A stretch of 64,000 nt of DNA from Salinivibrio kushneri (GTDB lineage: Bacteria > Pseudomonadota > Gammaproteobacteria > Enterobacterales > Vibrionaceae), in assembly GCF_027286325.1 (NCBI RefSeq), contig NZ_CP114588.1, positions 992,001 to 1,056,000 on the forward strand, read 5' to 3'. Positions 39,638 to 48,842 of the stretch are shown piece by piece (positions within the stretch are counted from its first letter, which is position 1; each line of letters starts with the position of its first letter). The translations under genes were made by a program, and so were the position numbers. The notes below the pieces were generated by a model. The model worked only from the letters and a program-made list of their open reading frames with translations, did no database searches and was not told the origin of the DNA.

Positions 39638-40651
39638 TCAGCGCGTCTGGTCATGCGCGTCGTGTTGCCCCAGGTTATGTTTTCGCAGCAGTCCCCTAAA
39701 TTGATGGTAGCTTAGGCCAAGTAACTGCGCGGCCTTTCTCTGATGATAGTTGGCCTGCGACAGCGCCGCTGTGACCAAATCGCGTTCTTGAGTGCTTTGC
39801 CATTGACGGAGGTCAAGGGGCAGAGAGGGCAGCGAGTCGGCCTCGGTAGTCGCAGTGACAGCAGAATAAGCCCGCTGCCAAGGCGGTGAAAAAGGGTCTA
39901 AACAAATCGTGTCGATGGGTGTGTTGGGATCATTATGACGGGAGAGCGCTCGTTCGACGGCATTCTTTAACTCACGCACATTCCCCGGCCACGTGTGAGC
40001 CAGCAGCTGAGATTGAGCCTGTGCCGAAAAGCCAGCAAACAAAGAATAGCCAAGCTCCACCGCCATTTTCATCGCGAAGTGCTCAGCTAACAACAAAATA
40101 TCTTGCTGGCGCTCACGAAGAGGGGGAAGGTGGATGACATCGAACGCGAGCCGATCAAGCAAGTCGGGTCGAAAGCGGTTCTCATGTGCCAGTCCAGGTA
40201 AATCTTCATTGGTGGCACAGATAAGACGCACATCGGCACGCAGGGGAGATGTGCCGCCAACACGCTCGTATTCGCCATATTCAATCACCCGCAGCAGCTT
40301 TTCCTGCACGCCGAGTGGGGCGGTGGCTATCTCGTCCAAAAACAAAGTGCCGCCTTCAGCTCGCTCAAAACGCCCCGCATGTCGGCCTTTGGCGCTGGTA
40401 AAGGCCCCAGCTTCATGCCCGAATAACTCTGAGTCTATCAATCCTTCGCTGAGCGCCGCACAGTTTAAGCTCACTAGCGGTTGTGACCAACGGGCGGAGA
40501 GATAATGCAGGCGCTGTGCAATCAACTCTTTCCCTGTTCCACGCTCACCCATAATCAGAACAGGGCGATTAAGTGGTGCCAGTTGGCTGACATGATCCAA
40601 CACGGCCAGAAAACGGTCCGATTCACCCAATAGATTGTCTTGTTCACGCAT
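39638..40651 (-). CDS. pspF: Psp operon sigma-54 activator PspF
   Basis: AAA+ bacterial enhancer-binding protein that lacks a receiver domain and is held inactive by PspA. The ATG at 40651 gives 337 residues. Walker A GERGTGKE at 35-42, Walker B GGTLFLDE at 100-107, sensor/R-finger RFRPDLLDRLAF and a C-terminal Fis-type helix-turn-helix (AAQLLGLSYHQFRGLLRKH). The sigma-54-contacting loop reads GAFTSA at 82-87 instead of GAFTGA (AGC codon for Ser86), an unusual change. It diverges from pspA and sits upstream of sapA on the same strand, exactly as in E. coli. Confidence 0.94.
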   Translation of the reverse strand: MREQDNLLGESDRFLAVLDHVSQLAPLNRPVLIMGERGTGKELIAQRLHYLSARWSQPLVSLNCAALSEGLIDSELFGHEAGAFTSAKGRHAGRFERAEGGTLFLDEIATAPLGVQEKLLRVIEYGEYERVGGTSPLRADVRLICATNEDLPGLAHENRFRPDLLDRLAFDVIHLPPLRERQQDILLLAEHFAMKMAVELGYSLFAGFSAQAQSQLLAHTWPGNVRELKNAVERALSRHNDPNTPIDTICLDPFSPPWQRAYSAVTATTEADSLPSLPLDLRQWQSTQERDLVTAALSQANYHQRKAAQLLGLSYHQFRGLLRKHNLGQHDAHDQTR

Positions 40652-40746
40652 GGCGATTTTTACCAAATAGTGGTTTTCTTCATCATGGCGCGTTTAGCAT
40701 AACAACGCAACGTGTTTTAACTATATGAAAATAAAGGTATTAAAAG

Positions 40747-40763
40747 TTGGCATGGGATTTGGA
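40747..40763 (+). promoter_or_regulatory. Candidate sigma-54 promoter of pspA
   Basis: TTGGCATGGGATTTGGA provides a good -24 half (TTGGCAT) with the -12 half ten bases later reading TTGGA rather than TTGCA. It lies about 95 bp before the pspA ATG in the pspF-pspA gap, where a PspF-dependent promoter is expected. Confidence 0.5.
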
Positions 40764-40859
40764 TAGATTGAATGTGTCAGAGCCGAGTACCACGGGTTAA
40801 TGCGCCATTGGCCTTAACTCCAGGGCTCATCAACGAGGAAGCGTATTAAGGAGTCTATG

Positions 40860-41528
40860 ATGGGAATTTTTTCGCGTTTTGCTGATATTGTGAATGCTAA
40901 CGTCAACGCCTTGTTGGATAAGGCAGAAGATCCACAAAAAATGATCCGCTTGATCATCCAAGAAATGGAGGACACCTTGGTAGAGGTACGTACCTCTTCC
41001 GCCAAAGCGCTGGCCGATAAAAAAGAAGTGGCGCGTAAAATTGAAAACATTGAACGTCAAATCCAAGAGTGGCAGGACAAAGCCTCATTGGCGTTGCAAA
41101 AAGATCGTGAAGACTTAGCGCGGGCCGCTTTAATCGAAAAGCAAAAAGCGCATGATGTTAAAGTCGCGCTGGATGAAGAGTTGTCGCTGATTAATGAAAG
41201 CGTAGAGAAGCTTGCCGGCGAAATTGCGGCATTAGAAACCAAACTCAGTGAGACACGCGCACGTCAGCAATCACTGACAATTCGTCGTGAAACTGCGGGT
41301 AATCGTCGCGATGTACGTCGCCACCTTGGCAGTGGCCGCGCCGATGAAGCGATGGCGAAATTTGAACAATATGAGCGTCGCATTGACGAACTTGAAGCAG
41401 AAGCGGACAGTTATCAAGTCGGCAAGGGTAAAGGCCTGGAAGATGAGTTTGCCGATCTGCAAGCGCAGGATGAGATTGAAAAAGAGCTGGCGTCTTTAAA
41501 AGCCAAAATGAAAGACAACCAATCGTAA
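40860..41528 (+). CDS. pspA: Phage shock protein A
   Basis: Peripheral inner-membrane effector of the envelope stress response and inhibitor of PspF; ESCRT-III-like. The second of two adjacent ATGs (40860) gives 222 residues as in E. coli and sits six bases after AAGGAG. N-terminal amphipathic helix [25 protein letters not shown], then almost continuous coiled coil to about residue 190, including [12 protein letters not shown] and [11 protein letters not shown]. First gene of pspABC-ycjX-ycjF. Confidence 0.96.
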   Translation: MGIFSRFADIVNANVNALLDKAEDPQKMIRLIIQEMEDTLVEVRTSSAKALADKKEVARKIENIERQIQEWQDKASLALQKDREDLARAALIEKQKAHDVKVALDEELSLINESVEKLAGEIAALETKLSETRARQQSLTIRRETAGNRRDVRRHLGSGRADEAMAKFEQYERRIDELEAEADSYQVGKGKGLEDEFADLQAQDEIEKELASLKAKMKDNQS

Positions 41529-41549
41529 CCGATACCACAAGGAGCGGAC

Positions 41550-41780
41550 ATGTCATCACTATTTCTCGGTTTCCCACTGGCGATTTTTCTGCTGTTTGTC
41601 GCCCCGCTGTGGCTGTTCTTGCATTACCGCAGCAAGCGTCAGGTGGCGCAAGGCCTAAGTGGGCAAGATTACGAGACCTTACAACAGCTGGCGCAACGTG
41701 CAGAAAAGCTGCAATCACGCGTAGATAACCTAGAGCGCTTACTCGATGCTGAGGCGCCACATTGGAGGCAGCGCGCATGA
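41550..41780 (+). CDS. pspB: Phage shock protein B
   Basis: 76-residue inner-membrane protein with one N-terminal transmembrane helix (about 5-27) and a cytoplasmic coiled coil with leucine heptads (LQQLAQRAEKLQSRVDNLERLL). With PspC it senses membrane damage and pulls PspA off PspF. AAGGAG lies upstream of the ATG. Its TGA overlaps the pspC ATG. Confidence 0.95.
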   Translation: MSSLFLGFPLAIFLLFVAPLWLFLHYRSKRQVAQGLSGQDYETLQQLAQRAEKLQSRVDNLERLLDAEAPHWRQRA

Positions 41781-42166
41781 GTGGAACCTTGTACAGAGAC
41801 CCAGAAAATGGCCGCATCGCCGGTGTGTGCGCTGGGCTTGCCAATCACTTTGGTATGGAAACCTGGTTGGTACGTATACTGACGGTCTCGGCTTTCTTGC
41901 TCGGTTTTGGTTTTTTTGTGGTGGTTGCCTACATCGCCGCGGTATTGATCCTGGATAAAAAGCCGCCAGAGGTAAACGCGGAGCCAAGTGCGGCGCAGCA
42001 TGAGCATCAAGTCAAGCAAAAGCCGTGGCAGTCAGGAAAGTCAGCGAGCCAATTGATTGCCGATCTCGACCGTGAGTTTAGCCAAATGGAAGATAAAGTG
42101 ACGCACATGGAAGCGTATGTGACCTCATCGACCTTTAACGTCGACCAAGCCTTCAAAAAACTCTAA
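41777..42166 (+). CDS. pspC: Phage shock protein C
   Basis: 129-residue PspC-domain protein. The ATG at 41777 overlaps the pspB stop as ATGA, with TGGAGG upstream. The domain begins LYRDPENGRIAGVCAGLANHFG, followed by a transmembrane helix at about 38-60 and a charged coiled tail to 129. It partners PspB as the membrane sensor of the Psp response. Confidence 0.95.
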   Translation: MSGTLYRDPENGRIAGVCAGLANHFGMETWLVRILTVSAFLLGFGFFVVVAYIAAVLILDKKPPEVNAEPSAAQHEHQVKQKPWQSGKSASQLIADLDREFSQMEDKVTHMEAYVTSSTFNVDQAFKKL

Positions 42167-42216
42167 CCTCGCTGCCCCTGTCGGGCAGCTTGGCCAACTA
42201 GGAGCGCTATTAAGCT

Positions 42217-43608
42217 ATGCCATCAGTGAAAAGGCGAGTGAAGCAGTGGGTGAGCCGTGGGGCTGACCGTCATGTTCGCCTCGCGGTAACCGGTCTTTCT
42301 CGTGCGGGTAAAACCGCTTTTATTACTTCTCTCATTAATCAACTGACGCATTTGGGCACCGAGCCGAATTTACCGCTGATGTCATTGGTGCAACAGGGGC
42401 GGGGGCTGGGTGCCCGTCGTGAACCCCACCCGCACATGCACCTGCCAGCGTTTGATTACGACAGTGCCATGCAAGCGCTTCATCAAACCCCGCCGGAATG
42501 GCCGTCACCGACACGTGATGTCAGTGAAGTACGCCTCGCGGTGCGTTATCGACCCCAGTCGGCGGCACTGAGAGCAATCAATGAAATGGCCACGCTATAT
42601 GTGGATATCGTCGATTATCCGGGAGAGTGGCTGCTCGATTTACCCTTGTTAAGTCACACCTACTCGCAATGGTCAGCGAAACAAGCTGGGCTACTCACCG
42701 GTCGCCGGGGCGAACTGGCTTCCACCTGGACAACCAAAGCAGCGGCGCTTGACCCATTTGCCCCAGCTGATGAAAAAATGCTGGCGGAAATTGCCGAAGA
42801 CTACACCGCGTTTTTGCATCAGTGTAAAGCACACGGGGGCTTGCACTGGGTGCAGCCAGGTCGATTTGTACTTCCTGGTGAGCTCGCGGGCGCGCCTGTG
42901 GTGCAGTTCTTCCCATGGGTTGGTCGTCAAGATGAACAAGACCTAGCCAAAGCCGGAAAAGAGTCGAATTACGGCGTGCTAAAAGCGCGCTACGACTATT
43001 ATTGCGAGCACGTGGTCGCCAAGTTCTACCGCGAGCACTTTGCCAAAATAGACCGGCAAGTGATCCTAGTGGATACGTTGCAGCCCCTGAATGCGGGGCC
43101 GGCGGCATTTCATGATATGCGTCTTGCCGTTGAGCAGCTGATGCAAAGCTTTAAATATGGCAAATCAGGGCTGATGAAACGGCTATTTTCACCGCGGATT
43201 GATAAGGTGTTGTTTGCAGCGACCAAAGCCGATCACGTTACGCCGGAACAACACCCGAACATGGTGAGCTTGCTGCAACAAATCGTTCATCAGGCGTGGC
43301 AGCAGGCGGCGTTTGAGGGCATTGATATGCGTTGCCAAAGTGTTGCTGCGATTGAAGCCACCACACCAGGTTATGTCTCGGTAAAAGGAGAAAACCAGAG
43401 TGCGCTAAAAGGCTTTCTTGCAGACAACTCTCCGGTGACTCTATACCCTGGTGATGTGCCGGCGCAGCTCCCTGACGAGGCATTTTGGCAAGCACAAGGG
43501 TTTGACTTTCCTTCTTTCCGTCCTCAGCAAGCGCCACTGGATGCGCCGTTGCCTCATATTCGTATGGATAAGGCACTGGATTACTTGCTGGGTGATAAAT
43601 TTCGATAA
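42217..43608 (+). CDS. ycjX: YcjX family P-loop protein
   Basis: 463-residue DUF463 GTPase-like protein (E. coli YcjX 465). The P-loop GLSRAGKTAF is at about 27-36, and IVDYPGEWLLDLP near 131-143 resembles a G3 element; TKADH near 335-339 looks like a nucleotide-specificity motif. The gene follows pspC by 50 bp and is a usual member of the Psp regulon, though its molecular role remains unclear. AGGAG lies eleven bases before the ATG. Confidence 0.93.
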   Translation: MPSVKRRVKQWVSRGADRHVRLAVTGLSRAGKTAFITSLINQLTHLGTEPNLPLMSLVQQGRGLGARREPHPHMHLPAFDYDSAMQALHQTPPEWPSPTRDVSEVRLAVRYRPQSAALRAINEMATLYVDIVDYPGEWLLDLPLLSHTYSQWSAKQAGLLTGRRGELASTWTTKAAALDPFAPADEKMLAEIAEDYTAFLHQCKAHGGLHWVQPGRFVLPGELAGAPVVQFFPWVGRQDEQDLAKAGKESNYGVLKARYDYYCEHVVAKFYREHFAKIDRQVILVDTLQPLNAGPAAFHDMRLAVEQLMQSFKYGKSGLMKRLFSPRIDKVLFAATKADHVTPEQHPNMVSLLQQIVHQAWQQAAFEGIDMRCQSVAAIEATTPGYVSVKGENQSALKGFLADNSPVTLYPGDVPAQLPDEAFWQAQGFDFPSFRPQQAPLDAPLPHIRMDKALDYLLGDKFR

Positions 43609-43619
43609 GTGAGAGCGCG

Positions 43620-44642
43620 ATGACGCAATACAAGCCAAAGCAAACTTTCGCACAGGATGTGGACGTAGAACGCGATACGGAAAGCCGAATACAACAAGGT
43701 ATTCAGTTCCAATCGGAAACCGATTTTACTCCTGCGCCGAGTGAAGAGTGGGATGCGGAACTTGAAGCGACCCTAATGCCAACACCACGTAAACGTCGCC
43801 GCGTGTGGCCGTTTTTGCTATTGGTGACCGTATTACTCGCGGTGTGGCAATCAGCGGACAGCGTGTACCAAAGCTGGCTAGCGCGAGATTGGCTGAGCCT
43901 AGGTTGGCAAGGCCTGCTAGTCGCGTTTGCCACCACTGGGCTGGTGATGCTAGGCAAAGAGTGGCGGGCGATGCGCCGCTTGGTTGAGCGTGAAGCCGTA
44001 AGAGAACAAGCAGAGCAGCTGCTAAGCAGTGATGCGGTGGGGCAAGGAGAACGGTTTTGTCAGCAATTGGCTGAGCAAACCGGGCAGTCGCAAACGACAG
44101 CCTTTGCCAACTGGCAGCAGCAATTGGCGGCCACGCATAATGACAGTGAAATTCTGAGCCTCTATGAGCAGCAAGTGCTCAGCGCGCAAGATAGAGCGGC
44201 GCGTACCTTGGTGACCAAGCACGCGCAAGAGGCGGCACTCATGGTGGCGGTCAGCCCGCTGGCGGTAGCGGATATGCTGCTGGTGGCGTGGCGCAATTTT
44301 CACTTGATGACGCGTATCGCGCAGATTTACGGCATTCAGCTGGGCGTCAAAGCGCGTTTTCGCCTACTAAAAATGGTGCTCACTAACATGGCGCTGGCGG
44401 GTGCCAGTGAGGCGATGACCGACGTGGGGTTTGATGTGCTGTCGGTGAATATTGCGGGTCGAGTATCAGGCCGTGTTGCCCAAGGGCTAGGTATTGGCCT
44501 GCTCACCGCGCGGTTAGGGCTAAAAACCATGACATTGATGCGACCATTGCCGTGGCACGGTCAAGCGGCACCCAGCCTGTCGCAGCTTCGCCGTGAGCTA
44601 ATCAAACGCCTGGCGGGCAAGCGCCAACAAGACGCGTCATAA
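43620..44642 (+). CDS. ycjF: YcjF family membrane protein (TIGR01620)
   Basis: 340-residue inner-membrane protein with two adjacent helices at about 61-78 and 91-110, an N-terminal acidic cytoplasmic region, and a C-terminal DUF697 domain (about 190-330) with MVAVSPLAVADMLLVAWRNF and GIQLGVKARFRLLK. Shorter than E. coli YcjF (353). It begins 11 bp after ycjX and ends the Psp-associated gene cluster. The function of the ycjXF pair is unknown. Confidence 0.93.
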   Translation: MTQYKPKQTFAQDVDVERDTESRIQQGIQFQSETDFTPAPSEEWDAELEATLMPTPRKRRRVWPFLLLVTVLLAVWQSADSVYQSWLARDWLSLGWQGLLVAFATTGLVMLGKEWRAMRRLVEREAVREQAEQLLSSDAVGQGERFCQQLAEQTGQSQTTAFANWQQQLAATHNDSEILSLYEQQVLSAQDRAARTLVTKHAQEAALMVAVSPLAVADMLLVAWRNFHLMTRIAQIYGIQLGVKARFRLLKMVLTNMALAGASEAMTDVGFDVLSVNIAGRVSGRVAQGLGIGLLTARLGLKTMTLMRPLPWHGQAAPSLSQLRRELIKRLAGKRQQDAS

Positions 44643-44809
44643 TCCACGCCAGCAGCGTGGCTGGGAGGTAAGTCCACCAGTCACGCTCATATTCATTGAA
44701 TAATCAGTAAGTTAATTGCGTGTTCTCTGTGCTACAAACGTGACGGCGTAAGGCAAAAATCGCATCAGGGCTTGACTGTTCCCCCCAACCCGCTCAAACT
44801 CCGCTTCAG

Positions 44810-44827
44810 TGTCAACTTATCCTGACA
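44810..44827 (+). promoter_or_regulatory. TyrR-like box upstream of tyrR
   Basis: TGTCAACTTATCCTGACA matches 9 of 12 fixed TyrR-box positions including the essential G and C, and its arms TGTCA/TGACA are perfectly palindromic. It lies 134 bp before the tyrR ATG in a 318-bp gap that otherwise holds nothing recognisable. tyrR is autoregulated in E. coli, so self-repression is plausible. Confidence 0.5.
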
Positions 44828-44960
44828 GCTAATGCAGCGCATGCAGCCGCGACGATGAATGCTTCAGTAACCCGTTGAAGCGGGCAGAGTTTTAGGGTAC
44901 TCATCGCAAAAAGGCTTGCTGCCGGTATTGGGTATCACTGTCAAGTTACAGGAATCCATT

Positions 44961-46502
44961 ATGAGACTGAAAGTCTGTTGTGAAGATAGGATCGGGCTTA
45001 CCCGCGAACTCCTCGATATTCTGGTGCGCCGCGACATCGACTTACGGGGTATTGAAATCGACCAGGTCGGGATCATATACCTCAACTGTCCGGAAATTGA
45101 ATTCGACGCCTTTAGCCAGTTGATGTCAGAAATCCGACTGATTTCTGGGGTCACCGACGTACGCAAAGTACAGTTCTTGCCGGCTGAGCGTGAACATAAA
45201 GAGTTGCGCGCCTTGGTCGAAAGCCTCACCGATCCAGTGGTGTCGATTAACCTCGATGGTTACATCGATATGGCCAATAAAGCGGCGCAAGACTTGATTG
45301 GCTCGAGCGAACACCAACTTATCGATGAACATGCCAACAGCGTGTTTCCTGACTTTCAGTTTGCTCATTGGCTAGAAAAAGAAGAGGCCAGCCAAAGCTG
45401 CCGTATGGTGGTGATGGCCGGGCTCGACTTCCTGATGGAAGTGATGCCTGTGCATATTAATGATGAAAGTGAGCAACCCGTGTTGGTGAGCGCGGTGGTA
45501 CAGCTCAAGCAGGTGGCGATGAATAACACGCCACAAACCGTGTTCCGTACCCCGAGCGATCATGGCTTTGATCACCTTGTTGGCCAGTCCAACAAGTTTA
45601 AACAGCTCATTAGCCAGGCGAAAAAGTTGGCGATGTTGGATGCGCCGCTGTTAGTGCAAGGCGAAACAGGCACGGGCAAAGAAATGATAGCGCGTGCCTG
45701 CCACCGTCACTCCTTGCGCGCGGATAAGCCCTTCCTACTTGTTAACTGCGTGTCTATGCCAGATAACGCTGCCGAGACCGAATTGTTCGGCATGGCGGCA
45801 GCTGAAGAGGGCGGTAGCGCCAAAAAAGGAATCTTAGAGCAAGCGGATGGCGGCACCGTGTTTTTATACGAAGTGGGCGAAATGAGTCGCCACTTACAAG
45901 TGAAGCTGTTGCGCTTTATGCAAGACGGAACCTTCCGTCGTGTCGGCGAAGAACGCGAGATGCAGGTGGATGTGCGTGTCATTTGTTCGACCCAGAAAAA
46001 CTTGCCCGAGCTGGTGGCCGCGCATCAGTTCCGTGAAGATCTCTTCTATCGTCTTAATGTGTTATCGCTAACAGTGCCACCACTTAGAGAGCGAACGGCC
46101 GATGTGATGCCACTGGCGGAGTTGTTTATCAAACAATTTGCCGCCGACTTAGGGCAATCCAAGCCGCGTATCGACGAAGCATTGGCTGATTATCTGACGC
46201 ATTACGCGTGGCCGGGTAATATTCGCCAGTTACGCAATGTGTTGCTTCATGCGATGACGCAAATCGATGCAGAAGTGATGACCATCGATGACGTTCAACT
46301 GCCCGAGATCGAAAACACCCAGTTTATGAGTGAAGAGTCGATGGATGGCTCATTGGATGAAATCATGAAGCGTTATGAATCGGGGATTTTACACAACCTG
46401 TATCGAAGCTATCCTTCAACGCGCAAGCTGGCCAAGCGATTGGATGTCTCGCACACCGCAATAGCTAACAAACTGCGCGACTATGGGATTGGTAAAAAGT
46501 AA
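44961..46502 (+). CDS. tyrR: Transcriptional regulator TyrR
   Basis: Regulator of aromatic amino acid synthesis and transport. The ATG at 44961 gives 513 residues, the same as E. coli TyrR. An ACT domain (1-70, MRLKVCCEDRIGLTRELLDIL) and a PAS domain (about 78-190) precede an AAA+ domain with Walker A GETGTGKE near 235-242 and a C-terminal helix-turn-helix (TRKLAKRLDVSHTAIANKL). The sigma-54 loop GAFTGA is absent (ELFGMAAAEEGG instead), as in TyrR proteins that work with sigma-70. Likely targets in this window are tyrP and tyrR itself. Confidence 0.96.
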   Translation: MRLKVCCEDRIGLTRELLDILVRRDIDLRGIEIDQVGIIYLNCPEIEFDAFSQLMSEIRLISGVTDVRKVQFLPAEREHKELRALVESLTDPVVSINLDGYIDMANKAAQDLIGSSEHQLIDEHANSVFPDFQFAHWLEKEEASQSCRMVVMAGLDFLMEVMPVHINDESEQPVLVSAVVQLKQVAMNNTPQTVFRTPSDHGFDHLVGQSNKFKQLISQAKKLAMLDAPLLVQGETGTGKEMIARACHRHSLRADKPFLLVNCVSMPDNAAETELFGMAAAEEGGSAKKGILEQADGGTVFLYEVGEMSRHLQVKLLRFMQDGTFRRVGEEREMQVDVRVICSTQKNLPELVAAHQFREDLFYRLNVLSLTVPPLRERTADVMPLAELFIKQFAADLGQSKPRIDEALADYLTHYAWPGNIRQLRNVLLHAMTQIDAEVMTIDDVQLPEIENTQFMSEESMDGSLDEIMKRYESGILHNLYRSYPSTRKLAKRLDVSHTAIANKLRDYGIGKK

Positions 46503-46521
46503 ACCGATGCAGGAAGCCAGT

Positions 46522-47106
46522 ATGTACCAGCCGTCAGTAAGCCACTTCCCGTGTTTGTCCGTTGATGAGCTGCGCATTGATGCCATCAGCCACGAAGACG
46601 TAACCCGGGTGGTGCAGTACTTTCAGCGCAATCGCGATTTTCTCGCTCCTTGGGAGCCTGAACGTGCGGCGGGCTTTTACACCGAACAAGGGTGGAAACG
46701 GCGGGTATTGCAACTGATGGAGCTACAAAAGCATCAGCTGGCGTATTACTTTTTGATTGCCAAGCAAGACTCACCTCAGGTGCTAGGGGTGATCTCATAT
46801 ACCAGCATCATGCAATATCCGTCTCATTCGTGCACCGTGGGCTATTCGCTTGATGAAGCGGCGCAAGGACAAGGGATCATGCGTCGGGCGCTTGCCGCGA
46901 CTAATCAGTGGCTTTTCGATAACGTTCACATCCATCGTGTGTGCGCTTCCTACATGCCATGTAATCAGCGTAGTGCCAAGGTGTTGGAGGCGGTCGGCTT
47001 TGAACATGAGGGGCGAGCGCGCGATTATTTGTTGATCAATGGCCAATGGGAGGATCACCTCTTAATGGCGCATATCAACCCGCACTGGCAACCTAAACCA
47101 GCCTGA
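46522..47106 (+). CDS. rimJ: Ribosomal protein S5-alanine N-acetyltransferase-like GNAT
   Basis: GNAT acetyltransferase. The ATG at 46522 gives 194 residues, the length of E. coli RimJ, with AGGA seven bases upstream; upstream in-frame starts overlap tyrR. Diagnostic stretches are YFQRNRDFLAPWEPER, the acetyl-CoA loop GYSLDEAAQGQGIMRRAL, and the C-terminal YMPCNQRSAKVLEAVGFEHEGRARDYLLINGQWEDH. It starts 19 bp after tyrR and may be cotranscribed with it. Confidence 0.88.
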   Translation: MYQPSVSHFPCLSVDELRIDAISHEDVTRVVQYFQRNRDFLAPWEPERAAGFYTEQGWKRRVLQLMELQKHQLAYYFLIAKQDSPQVLGVISYTSIMQYPSHSCTVGYSLDEAAQGQGIMRRALAATNQWLFDNVHIHRVCASYMPCNQRSAKVLEAVGFEHEGRARDYLLINGQWEDHLLMAHINPHWQPKPA

Positions 47107-47153
47107 CCTGCGAGCGTCTCACTGTGGCAGTAGTAGCCCTCAACGACAAATAC

Positions 47154-47181
47154 AAAAGGCGACCCAGTTAGGTCGCCTTTT
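47154..47181. terminator. Bidirectional terminator
   Basis: Perfect eleven-base stem AAAAGGCGACC/GGTCGCCTTTT with a six-base loop between the convergent rimJ and pykA genes. Confidence 0.92.
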
Positions 47182-47238
47182 GCTTTCTAGTGTGCGCTTT
47201 GTCCGCGCGTTATTTACATTGCAGACGTGAGAGCACGA

Positions 47239-48684
47239 TTATTTCACTGTCAGCACACGCATGGTGTTGGTAGAGCCAATCACTTCCATCTGATCGCCTT
47301 GGGTCATGATCACCTGGTCTCCCTCGGCCAAAAAGCCACCTTCTTTTAAGGTTTGTAGGGCGCGCTCTGCCACTTGCAGGCCGGCACCGCTGTCACTGTC
47401 AAAATACACCGGCGTAACACCACGATAGAGGGCGGCGCGGTTAAGCGTGTGTTCATGACGAGATAACGCAAAAATGGGCTTACCGGATGAGATGCGTGAC
47501 ATCATCAAGGCCGTACGGCCAGATTCGGTCAGTGACACCATGGCTTTCACCCCTTGCATATGGTTCGCCGCATACATGGTGGCCATAGAGACTGTTTCTT
47601 CTTGGCTATCAAACTGACGGTCGAGACGGTGGTTTGAGATATTGACCGACGGCATCTTCTCAGCACCGATACAGACTTCGGCCATTGAGCGTACCGTCTC
47701 CAGTGGATACTGACCCGCGGCTGTTTCTGCTGATAGCATCACCGCATCGGTACCATCGAGCACGGCATTGGCCACGTCCATGACCTCTGCACGGGTGGGC
47801 ATTGGTGCGGTTATCATTGATTCCATCATCTGGGTGGCAGTGATCACCAAACGGTTCATGCTGCGGGCGCGGCGAATGAGTTGCTTTTGTACCCCAACCA
47901 ACTCTGGGTCGCCAATCTCTACGCCAAGATCACCGCGCGCGACCATCACCACGTCAGACGCTTCAATAATGTCATCAATACTTTCATCACTGACCACGGT
48001 TTCGGCGCGTTCGACTTTGGCCACCAAACGCGCATCCAAGCCAGCGTCGCGCGCTAAAGAGCGGGCATAGTGCATATCTTGGCCGTTGCGCGGGAAGGAA
48101 ATCGCTAAGAAGTCGACGCCAATTTTGGCGGCAGTCAGAATGTCTTGCTTGTCTTTTTCGGTCAGCGCAGGGGCAGACAGGCCACCGCCTTTTTTGTTGA
48201 TCCCTTTATTGTTGGAGAGCTTACCGCCTACCGTGACTTCGGTATGCACTTTGGCCCCTTCAACCGCCAGTACCTTGAGCTGTACGCGGCCATCATCGAG
48301 CAGCAGAATATCGCCATTGGTGACGTCTTGAGGCAGGGCCTTATAATCAAGGCCGACTGCGTCTTGGTCGCCCATGCCAGGCGAGAGCTCGCCATCTAAC
48401 GTGAATTTATCACCCACCGCCAAGGTAATTGCGCCATCTTTAAAGGTAGAAACACGGATTTTAGGGCCTTGTAAATCACCCAAAATACCCACGTGACGGC
48501 CAAGTTTCGCTGCAATTGCGCGCACTTGTTCGGCGCGTTTAATGTGGTCTTCCGCACTGCCGTGAGAGAAGTTAAGGCGAACGACGTTAGCACCGGCGGC
48601 AATAATCGATTCCAATACACTGTCTTTGTCGGTGGCAGGCCCTAGGGTGGTAACAATCTTCGTTCTTCTCAGTTTTGCAGACAT
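47239..48684 (-). CDS. pykA: Pyruvate kinase (PykA type)
   Basis: Last glycolytic step, phosphoenolpyruvate plus ADP to pyruvate plus ATP. 481 residues; it begins [16 protein letters not shown] and ends [12 protein letters not shown], matching E. coli PykA (480) much better than PykF (470). Active-site stretches are [20 protein letters not shown] and [16 protein letters not shown] precedes the ATG. It lies downstream of hexR on the same strand, separated by a terminator; pykA and hexR are also neighbours in E. coli. Confidence 0.95.
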   Translation of the reverse strand: MSAKLRRTKIVTTLGPATDKDSVLESIIAAGANVVRLNFSHGSAEDHIKRAEQVRAIAAKLGRHVGILGDLQGPKIRVSTFKDGAITLAVGDKFTLDGELSPGMGDQDAVGLDYKALPQDVTNGDILLLDDGRVQLKVLAVEGAKVHTEVTVGGKLSNNKGINKKGGGLSAPALTEKDKQDILTAAKIGVDFLAISFPRNGQDMHYARSLARDAGLDARLVAKVERAETVVSDESIDDIIEASDVVMVARGDLGVEIGDPELVGVQKQLIRRARSMNRLVITATQMMESMITAPMPTRAEVMDVANAVLDGTDAVMLSAETAAGQYPLETVRSMAEVCIGAEKMPSVNISNHRLDRQFDSQEETVSMATMYAANHMQGVKAMVSLTESGRTALMMSRISSGKPIFALSRHEHTLNRAALYRGVTPVYFDSDSGAGLQVAERALQTLKEGGFLAEGDQVIMTQGDQMEVIGSTNTMRVLTVK

Positions 48685-48814
48685 GATTAACTCCTATATA
48701 CAGGGTGATGTTTTAAGGGATAAAGCAGAGAGGGCAACATCACCGCCAAGTCGTGGATTCGACGAGGTGCTGACACCAGTGTAGCGCATCAAAAACGTCG
48801 AAAAGATGACACAA

Positions 48815-48840
48815 AAAAGGAGTGCCAACGCACTCCTTTT
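48815..48840 (-). terminator. Terminator after hexR
   Basis: Stem AAAAGGAGTGC/GCACTCCTTTT with CAAC loop; on the minus strand the stem ends in a T-rich tract immediately after the hexR stop. Confidence 0.9.
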
Positions 48841-48842
48841 AG

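Noticed and set aside
47239..48684. Calling the pyruvate kinase PykF
   Set aside because: N- and C-terminal sequences and the hexR neighbourhood fit PykA.
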